Source: Lentzea terrae (lineage in GTDB: Bacteria > Actinomycetota > Actinomycetes > Mycobacteriales > Pseudonocardiaceae). Taken from it: a stretch of DNA of 64,000 nucleotides. A program made the translations under genes and the position numbers. Numbering within the stretch: position 1 is the stretch's first letter; each line of letters opens with the position of its first letter. The notes beneath the pieces were generated by a model. The model did no database searches, was not told the DNA's origin, and saw only the letters and a program-made list of their open reading frames with translations. This document shows, piece after piece, positions 58,903 through 64,000 of this stretch. Where the stretch lies: contig NZ_QFWW01000024.1 in the NCBI RefSeq assembly GCF_003265345.1, positions 245,541 to 309,540 on the forward strand, given 5' to 3'.

Positions 58903-59951
58903 GACGGCAACGGTATCCGGGCGATCACCGCGAAGCCGTCGTTTCGCGGACCTGCCTCCAAGGTGCCGCCGTAGCTCTCGGCGCGGGTGCGCATGCCGGT
59001 GATGCCATGGCCTTCGGTGAACGGTTTGGGCGTGCCGCTGTCGGCGACCTCGACGACGAGCTCACCGCGCACGGCGTAGACGCGGACCGACGCCGTGACG
59101 CCGGGGGAGGAGTGGCGCAGCACGTTGGTGAGGGACTCCTGCACGATCCGGTAGACGGCCAGCTGCAGGTTGTCGGGCAGCTCCAGGTCCTGCACCTCGA
59201 CGGAGACCTCCAACCCGGCCTCGCGCATCCGGGTGGCCAGCGCCGGGATGTCGGCGAGTGACGTCGTCGGGCGCAGTGGTGCCTCGCCGCGCAGAGTGTC
59301 CAGTTCGGACCGCAGACCGTCCAGAGCTTCCTTGCTGGTGTCGCGGATCGCTTCGAGTGACGCGCGGGCCTTCGCCGGGTCCTTGTCCAGCACGTACAAC
59401 GCCACGCCCGCCTGCATCGCGATCACCGAGAGACCGTGGCCGACGACGTCGTGGACCTCCTGGGCGAGCCGAAGCCGTTCGGAGATCACGGCTCGCTCGC
59501 GTACGTCCACAACGGACTTCTTGCGCAGCTTCATCAGCACACCCGCGGCGGCGGGCAGCAGGATCCAGCCCGCCGACCAGGTGATCCACGACGTCACCGT
59601 GTCGTTCCACCACGGCAGGATCGCCAGCGCGTAGAGCAGGGCGCATCCGGCGGCGAGCTCGACGGTCGAGTACACGGCCACCGCGTACATCGCCGCGACG
59701 CCGCTGACCAGGATCGGGCCGAACGGGTAGCCCATCGCCAGGTACACCGCGATGGCCACGGTGGTCATGCCGAACGTCCACAGCGGACGGACCGAGCGGA
59801 ACAGCAGGCCGGTGGCCGCCACCGTGATGAGCACGTAGGCGAGCACGTCGAGGGAGACCCCGTTCTGCAGGCGTGCGGCGAACCGCGTGCCGGCGAGGCC
59901 GAAGAACAGCAGCGCCACGGTCAGCGCCATGTCCTGCCATTTGATCCGCAT
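58899..59951 (-). CDS. NarL-system sensor histidine kinase (HisKA_3)
   Basis: The protein has 350 residues from ATG 59951; ATG 59963 and 59999 are alternative starts. About five membrane helices (residues 8-150) precede a linker. The dimerisation/phospho-acceptor helix RLRLAQEVHDVVGHGLSVIAMQAG follows (His about 186), then an HATPase domain (AVYRIVQESLTNVLRHS, VEVADSGTP, GHGITGMRTRAESYGG). The short periplasmic parts suggest an intramembrane sensor for envelope stress or a membrane-active drug. Its partner is the next gene, and the divergent ABC exporter is the likely target. Confidence 0.92.
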   Translation of the reverse strand: MRIKWQDMALTVALLFFGLAGTRFAARLQNGVSLDVLAYVLITVAATGLLFRSVRPLWTFGMTTVAIAVYLAMGYPFGPILVSGVAAMYAVAVYSTVELAAGCALLYALAILPWWNDTVTSWITWSAGWILLPAAAGVLMKLRKKSVVDVRERAVISERLRLAQEVHDVVGHGLSVIAMQAGVALYVLDKDPAKARASLEAIRDTSKEALDGLRSELDTLRGEAPLRPTTSLADIPALATRMREAGLEVSVEVQDLELPDNLQLAVYRIVQESLTNVLRHSSPGVTASVRVYAVRGELVVEVADSGTPKPFTEGHGITGMRTRAESYGGTLEAGPRNDGFAVIARIPLPS

Positions 59952-60050
59952 GGTGCTGACCATACGACCGGGCGCGTACGCAGATGTGCGTATCTTCATG
60001 ACGCTCCGCAGCGGACGACCGGGACGCCCGGCGAGCACACGATTGGTCCC

Positions 60051-60911
60051 ATGATCGTGACGACGGAGAAGCTGACGAAGCGCTACGGCGACCGCGCCGT
60101 GGTGGACGAGGTCAGTCTGTCCGTGCGGCGGGGCGAGGTCTACGGGTTCCTCGGTCCCAACGGCGCGGGCAAGACGACCACGATCCGCATGCTGCTGGGG
60201 CTGGTGAAGCCGACCAGCGGAACCGCTCGGGTGCTCGGTGAGACACCGGGCACGCCCAAGGCGTTGCTCAAGGTCGGGTCGCTGATCGAAGGGCCCGGTT
60301 TCTACCCGTACCTGTCCGGCCGCGACAACCTGCGCGTGCACGCGGCGCGGCGCGGCGTGCACAAGACACACGTGGAAGCGGCCTTGGAACAGGTCGACCT
60401 CGTGGGTGCGGCGAACGAGAAGTTCCGCCGGTACTCGCTCGGCATGAAGCAGCGGCTCGGCGTCGCCGCGGCCCTGCTCGGCGAGCCGGAGCTGCTGATC
60501 CTGGACGAGCCGACCAACGGCCTCGACCCGGCGGGCATGGCCGACATGCGCGACCTGGTGCGCGCGTTGGCGGCCCAGGGGCAGACGGTGCTGCTGTCGA
60601 GCCACGTGCTCGGCGAGGTCGAGGAGATCTGCGACCGGGTCGGTGTGATCTCACAGGGCCGGTTGGTCGCCGAGAGCACGGTCGAGCAGCTGCGCGGCGA
60701 CACCGTGCTGCTGATCCGCGCAGACCCGATCGAGAAGGCGCACGTGCTGATCGAGGGCAGCTCGTTGCACGGCGATGTGCTGCACGTGCGCGAGACGGAC
60801 GCGGGTGCGCTGGTGCGGGCTTTGGTGCACGCCGACGTGGACGTGCAGGAGGTCCGGCCGCTGCGCCGGACGTTGGAAGAGGTCTTCTTCGAGATGACGG
60901 GAGCGGCGTGA
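60051..60911 (+). CDS. ABC exporter ATP-binding protein
   Basis: The 286-residue protein starts at ATG 60051. Walker A GPNGAGKTTTIRML (about 37-50), signature YSLGMKQRLGVAAALLG, Walker B LLILDEPTNGLDPAGM and the switch SSHVLGEVE are complete. The C-terminal tail suits the ABC-2/bacitracin-resistance (BcrA)-like group. The permease is coupled immediately downstream. It diverges from a two-component system, an arrangement typical of drug-inducible exporters. Confidence 0.93.
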   Translation: MIVTTEKLTKRYGDRAVVDEVSLSVRRGEVYGFLGPNGAGKTTTIRMLLGLVKPTSGTARVLGETPGTPKALLKVGSLIEGPGFYPYLSGRDNLRVHAARRGVHKTHVEAALEQVDLVGAANEKFRRYSLGMKQRLGVAAALLGEPELLILDEPTNGLDPAGMADMRDLVRALAAQGQTVLLSSHVLGEVEEICDRVGVISQGRLVAESTVEQLRGDTVLLIRADPIEKAHVLIEGSSLHGDVLHVRETDAGALVRALVHADVDVQEVRPLRRTLEEVFFEMTGAA

Positions 60912-61726
60912 TGGGCAGCGTGAAGGCGGAGCTGCTGCGGCTGTGGAAGTGGCCGGCGACGTGGGTGCTGATCGGTGTCTGGCTGGTGATGACGCTGACG
61001 TTCGGCTACCTGTTCAACTACCTCGCGTTGAACGGCGGCACGAACACGCGTGACCTCTCGCAGCAGCAGCTGATCAGCTCGATGCAGCCGGAGAACGTGG
61101 GCGCGGCCGTCGTGCGCGGCCTGCCGATGTTCGGCGGCGCGATCATCCTGGTGCTGGCCGCTTTGGCGGTGGGCAGCGGTTACGGCTGGGGCACCTGGAA
61201 GACCACGCTGACCGCCGGTCCGCGCCGGGTCTCGGCGATGGCGGGCACGCTCGGCGCGTTGGCGATCATCGTGGTGATCCTGGTGGCGCTGACTCTTTTC
61301 GTGAACCTCGGCGCGGCGATCACGGTGGCGTCGGTCGAGGGCTGGGACTGGAGCTGGCCCGGTGTCGGGGTGTTCGAGGCTCTGGGCGCGTCACTGCTGA
61401 TCGCCGCCATGTGGACGGGGTTCGGCGTGTTCCTCGGCGTGGTCACCAAGGGGCCCGCGCTGGCCGTCGGGCTCGGGCTGATGTGGGCGATCGTCACCGA
61501 GAACCTGTTGCGCGGCGTGGGTTCCCTGCTCGGGCCGGTCGAGGACCTGACCAAGGTCCTGCCCGGTGGTTCCGCCGGCAACCTGGCCGGTGCCGTCGGC
61601 GGATCCGGTGCGCCCGGCGTGCTGACCGACCTGAGCGGAACTACCGCGGCCCTGTTCCTCGTTGGCCACGTGGTGGTCTTTGTCGGTGTGGCGACGCTTT
61701 TGAAGGTGCGCCGCGACCTCGTATAG
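60908..61726 (+). CDS. ABC-2 type exporter permease
   Basis: The 272-residue protein starts at GTG 60908 (or ATG 60911), overlapping the ATPase stop. Six membrane helices are apparent: WPATWVLIGVWLVMTLTFGY, FGGAIILVLAALAVGSGYGWG, TLGALAIIVVILVALTLFVNLG, GASLLIAAMWTGFGVFLGVV, ALAVGLGLMWAIVTENLL and TTAALFLVGHVVVFVGVATLL. It pairs with the ATPase to export a lipid or peptide-type compound. A convergent frame overlaps its 3' 336 bp. Confidence 0.88.
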   Translation: MMGSVKAELLRLWKWPATWVLIGVWLVMTLTFGYLFNYLALNGGTNTRDLSQQQLISSMQPENVGAAVVRGLPMFGGAIILVLAALAVGSGYGWGTWKTTLTAGPRRVSAMAGTLGALAIIVVILVALTLFVNLGAAITVASVEGWDWSWPGVGVFEALGASLLIAAMWTGFGVFLGVVTKGPALAVGLGLMWAIVTENLLRGVGSLLGPVEDLTKVLPGGSAGNLAGAVGGSGAPGVLTDLSGTTAALFLVGHVVVFVGVATLLKVRRDLV

Positions 61727-62056
61727 GGCCACCGCGGCCCAGGTGATGGCGAGCACGACCGCGACTCCGGTGGGGTAGTCGCGGTCGTGCAGGCCCGGGT
61801 TGACCGCGCCGCTGTGCCGGCGCCACAGCAACGGGATCGCCAGGACGCCCAGGATTCCGGTGGTCACGAGTCCGATGCCGATCGATGCTCGTTTGACGAT
61901 CAGGCCGGACGCTCCGACGAGTGGGGCGATCAGGACGTCGTGCACGATCACGCCGCCTGCCAGCCAGACCAGCAACTCGATGGTGATCTGGGGGAGGAGG
62001 AGCCAGGCGCCCCACGCGGCCAATCCGACTCCCAGTGCGCCGACTGCGAACCTCAC
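61391..62056 (-). CDS. Small membrane protein following the molybdopterin oxidoreductase
   Basis: The frame starts at GTG 62056 (GTGA overlap) and gives 221 residues. The first about 120 contain four membrane helices: VGALGVGLAAWGAWLLLPQ, LLVWLAGGVIVHDVLIAPL, IGLVTTGILGVLAIPLL and GVAVVLAITWAAVALYEVAAHL. The rest (KRRHTDKDHHVANEEQGRG and beyond) is a polar, low-complexity tail antisense to the ABC permease. Only the first half resembles a real protein, so the natural end may have been lost or shifted. It is coupled to the oxidoreductase and probably serves as a membrane subunit. Confidence 0.6.
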   Translation of the reverse strand: MRFAVGALGVGLAAWGAWLLLPQITIELLVWLAGGVIVHDVLIAPLVGASGLIVKRASIGIGLVTTGILGVLAIPLLWRRHSGAVNPGLHDRDYPTGVAVVLAITWAAVALYEVAAHLQKRRHTDKDHHVANEEQGRGSSAQVGQHAGRTGSADGTGQVAGGTTGQDLGQVLDRPEQGTHAAQQVLGDDRPHQPEPDGQRGPLGDHAEEHAEPRPHGGDQQ

Positions 62057-63087
62057 CGGACCTCCAACGAGGTGACCCACTTTGTCTGCAACACACCTGG
62101 CCGGTTCGGGGCGATGAGCCGGCACGGGTAGCCGTGGTCGGGGCTGAGCTCCTCGCCGTCGAGCTGGAGTGCCAGCAGTGTCAACGGATCCTGCGCGAAC
62201 GCCTCCGGCAGCGTCGTCGCCCGGTACAGCCCCTCCTGCTCCAGCGACTCGACCCTGACGTCGCCCCGGGGCACCAGCTCGGCGATCCGCACGCCGGTCC
62301 ACGTCGCGTTCTGGCTCCACCCCTCGACACAGGCGATCGGCAGCTCGACCGTGGTCTGCGGCATGGCTTTGAGGTCCGCCAACGAGTAGCTCTTCGTGCC
62401 GACCTGCAACCGCCAGTCCGGTGGCACCACGATGTTCGCGGCCTTCGCCGTGCGGTTGACGGGCAGTGCACCTGGCGAACGCCACGCCAGCACCGAGATG
62501 TTGCGCAGCCACGGCACCGTGACGCCCGCCGTCGCGACGACCGCCACGCCCGTTGTCAGCGCGGTCGTGCGCAGGAAAGCCCGGCGGGACAGGATGGTCT
62601 TCTCGGTCGACTTGGGTTCCAGGGAGCGCCGGATCACCGGGATCTTCACGGCGATGTGCAGCAGCAGTGCACCGATCGCGATGTACGCCACGGCGTAGTG
62701 GGCAGTGGGGAAGTAGAACGACCACGGGTAGTTCTGCGCGGCGTTGAACAGGCCGGTGACCAGCTCGAAGAACGACGCCCCGATCAGCACGAAGATCGAG
62801 CCGCGTTCGAGGGCGTGCGGCACGTTGCGGACGAGCGGTCGTTCGAAGAGCTTGGGGTAGACGGTCCACAACTTGGCCAGCAGCAAGGGAATCGACGCGA
62901 CGCCGGAGATCACGTGCACGCCCTGGGTGACCCGGTAGAGGTCGACGGGCCGGGTCGGCCACGGCCAGTCGTGCTGGACGCCGTGGCTGAGCAGTCCGGT
63001 GACGAAGCACAGCCCGAACGTGATGCCGAGCCACGTGCCGACCCGGCTGGTCACGCCCGTGTGGTGGGCGGGGGCCCGGAATCTCAC
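62053..63087 (-). CDS. Membrane-anchored molybdopterin-dependent (sulfite-oxidase-like) oxidoreductase
   Basis: The 344-residue protein starts at GTG 63087 in a GTGA overlap with the methyltransferase. Residues 1-150 form four helices resembling a cytochrome b561 fold, with candidate haem ligands H58, H130 and H144. An internal twin-arginine-like motif (SRRAFLRTTALTTGVAVVATAG, RR at 168-169) follows, and then a SUOX-type molybdopterin domain (about 200-344) with the metal-binding Cys253 in ACVEGWSQNATWTGV. Such proteins oxidise or reduce a small substrate on the outer face and exchange electrons with the membrane part. The substrate is unknown. Confidence 0.88.
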   Translation of the reverse strand: MRFRAPAHHTGVTSRVGTWLGITFGLCFVTGLLSHGVQHDWPWPTRPVDLYRVTQGVHVISGVASIPLLLAKLWTVYPKLFERPLVRNVPHALERGSIFVLIGASFFELVTGLFNAAQNYPWSFYFPTAHYAVAYIAIGALLLHIAVKIPVIRRSLEPKSTEKTILSRRAFLRTTALTTGVAVVATAGVTVPWLRNISVLAWRSPGALPVNRTAKAANIVVPPDWRLQVGTKSYSLADLKAMPQTTVELPIACVEGWSQNATWTGVRIAELVPRGDVRVESLEQEGLYRATTLPEAFAQDPLTLLALQLDGEELSPDHGYPCRLIAPNRPGVLQTKWVTSLEVR

Positions 63088-63695
63088 AGCTTCTCCCAGC
63101 AGGCGAACCAGCGTCCGGCGCGTTCTGCCTGCCACAGCAGGAAGAACCCGTCGGCCGGCACCGACTCGGCGTCGCTCCAGGCCCACGGGAACCACTGGCC
63201 GAGCGTGCCCTCGGTCCGCACGCGGGCGTGGCCGACCGTGAGCCCGGATCCGGGCTGCTCCACCTCGACGACGACGGTTCCGCTGGGCTTGAGCAGTTGC
63301 CGGACGCGGCGCAGAAGTGCCGCCGGGTCGCCGCCGATGCCGATGTTGCCGTCGGCGAGCAGGACGTGGTGCCAGCGCCCTTCGCTGGGCAGGAGGTCGA
63401 ACACGTCGCGCCGGATCGCGAGGCCGCCGCGCGCGGTGGTGCGGCGGATCGCTTCCGGGGAGACGTCGACGCCGAGTGCCTGGACACCGCGGGCCAGGAG
63501 GGCGGCGACGAGACGGCCAGGGCCGCAGCCGACGTCGAGGGTGGGACCGGTGCAGGCGTCGAGGAGGAGCTCGTCGCCGGCGTCCGCGTCGGCGTGCCAG
63601 CGGGAGACACTCAGCTCGCGAGGGGTGGTGCGGGGGCTCGGGCCGGCGAGGTCGAGCCAGCTGGGGTGGCCTTGGAGGGCTTGGTCGAACATCAT
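63084..63695 (-). CDS. SAM-dependent methyltransferase
   Basis: The 203-residue protein has the class I methyltransferase motif I LDVGCGPGRLVAALLARG (about 54-71), the acidic post-I residue in GVDVSPEAI and VLLADGNIGIGGDPAALLRRVRQLL near motif II/III. It is coupled to the downstream molybdopterin oxidoreductase by a GTGA overlap and follows the TIGR04282-like gene by 94 bp. This neighbourhood recurs in actinobacteria. The methyl acceptor is unknown. Confidence 0.9.
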   Translation of the reverse strand: MMFDQALQGHPSWLDLAGPSPRTTPRELSVSRWHADADAGDELLLDACTGPTLDVGCGPGRLVAALLARGVQALGVDVSPEAIRRTTARGGLAIRRDVFDLLPSEGRWHHVLLADGNIGIGGDPAALLRRVRQLLKPSGTVVVEVEQPGSGLTVGHARVRTEGTLGQWFPWAWSDAESVPADGFFLLWQAERAGRWFACWEKL

Positions 63696-63789
63696 CCGGC
63701 CACCGCCCGGCTGCTGAGGGCCGAAAAATGTCGGTGCCGTCTGGGAGAATGGATCCAGGGGACCCCTGTGCGAGCCTGTCGGACGGGCG

Positions 63790-64000
63790 TCATCGGGCCA
63801 CCGCCGCGATCTCGGTCAGCGTCGTGGCGAACCGGCTCTGCGGCACGTCAGCGGCCACCGCGCGGGCGTCCACCATCGTGTCCACATCGGACAGCACCGG
63901 CAGCGTCCGCACGTTCATGCCCAGCAACGCTTCCAGCGTCCGCATGCCCGTGTCCGCGCGCGACATCGGCACGTCCCGCAGCACCTCGGCCCGCCGTGGA
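63790..64000 (-). CDS. TIGR04282/DUF2064-type glycosyltransferase-like protein (C-terminal part; start beyond right edge)
   Basis: About 70 C-terminal residues are visible in a frame open to the window edge. The segment VLRDVPMSRADTGMRTLEALLGMNVRTLPVLSDVDTMVDARAVAADVPQSRFATTL resembles the end of TIGR04282-family proteins, with the LPxLxDVDTxxD signature. They belong to the nucleotide-diphospho-sugar transferase fold and often neighbour this methyltransferase and oxidoreductase set. Assignment rests on a short segment. Confidence 0.6.
   Translation of the reverse strand, partial: PRRAEVLRDVPMSRADTGMRTLEALLGMNVRTLPVLSDVDTMVDARAVAADVPQSRFATTLTEIAAVAR

Overview
The window is high-GC actinobacterial chromosome. 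Nearly every reading frame has G/C in the third codon position, GTG starts are frequent, and genes are often coupled by ATGA or GTGA overlaps. A DasR-type dre site in front of a chitinase, a mycobacterial/actinobacterial-type LexA box, a second type II topoisomerase pair, many secreted hydrolases and daunorubicin-type ABC exporters fit a filamentous soil actinomycete, most likely a member of the Pseudonocardiaceae (Lentzea/Saccharothrix-like). That placement is inference. I saw no tRNA, rRNA, CRISPR array, insertion sequence, prophage or assembly-line biosynthetic cluster. This is ordinary chromosome organised as many short operons.

1-12.9 kb: the N-terminal part of a tandem-HAMP sensor protein, diverging from a SpoIIE/PP2C phosphatase; secreted HAF-repeat and Tat-exported PHP-domain proteins; alkB under a LexA-like box; a TetR/acyl-CoA synthetase divergon with a perfect operator; a MerR gene diverging from an unusual flavin reductase/erythromycin-esterase-like fusion; a stress-type PRC/DUF2382 protein; and an SDR/LysR divergon with a clear LysR box. 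12.9-19.2 kb: ilvD, a secreted alginate-lyase-like enzyme, a DUF4142-DUF1996 secreted pair and a GDSL hydrolase.

19.2-25.7 kb: one long operon for a branched-chain-type ABC importer (lipoprotein receptor, fused LivH-LivM permease, LivG, LivF). It continues into a secreted C-terminally anchored protein and a small membrane protein, and it is preceded by two KstR-like operator boxes. A 36-codon frame between receptor and permease carries a diverged copy of the permease 5' end. 25.7-31 kb: a dre-controlled GH18 chitinase, an MFS gene whose N-terminus has no normal start, and an NmrA-MFS-LLM operon whose last gene looks truncated. 31-37.5 kb: a BASS transporter with a secreted esterase, a small kinase-like protein, a DrrAB-type exporter with its TetR regulator, and an orphan anti-sigma factor.

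37.5-43 kb: a tightly coupled operon of a PLP aminotransferase with a Ser/His tail, a DUF4331 protein, a TPR protein and a NicO/HupE-type membrane protein with a (Gly-His)n loop. This is the best candidate in the window for a poorly described metal-related system. 43-51.9 kb: a secreted alpha/beta hydrolase, the parE-parC-like topoisomerase pair, an MHYT membrane sensor, a DivIVA-like coiled-coil protein, and a SEC-C protein coupled to a hot-dog thioesterase-like protein. 52-64 kb: a large unrecognised 817-residue protein with internally repeated modules, a compact carboxylesterase, a GDSL lipase, a frameshifted small membrane protein, a GlxA-type regulator with a DJ-1 partner, a two-component system diverging from an ABC exporter, and a coupled chain made of a TIGR04282-like protein (cut by the right edge), a methyltransferase, a membrane-anchored molybdopterin oxidoreductase and a membrane protein.
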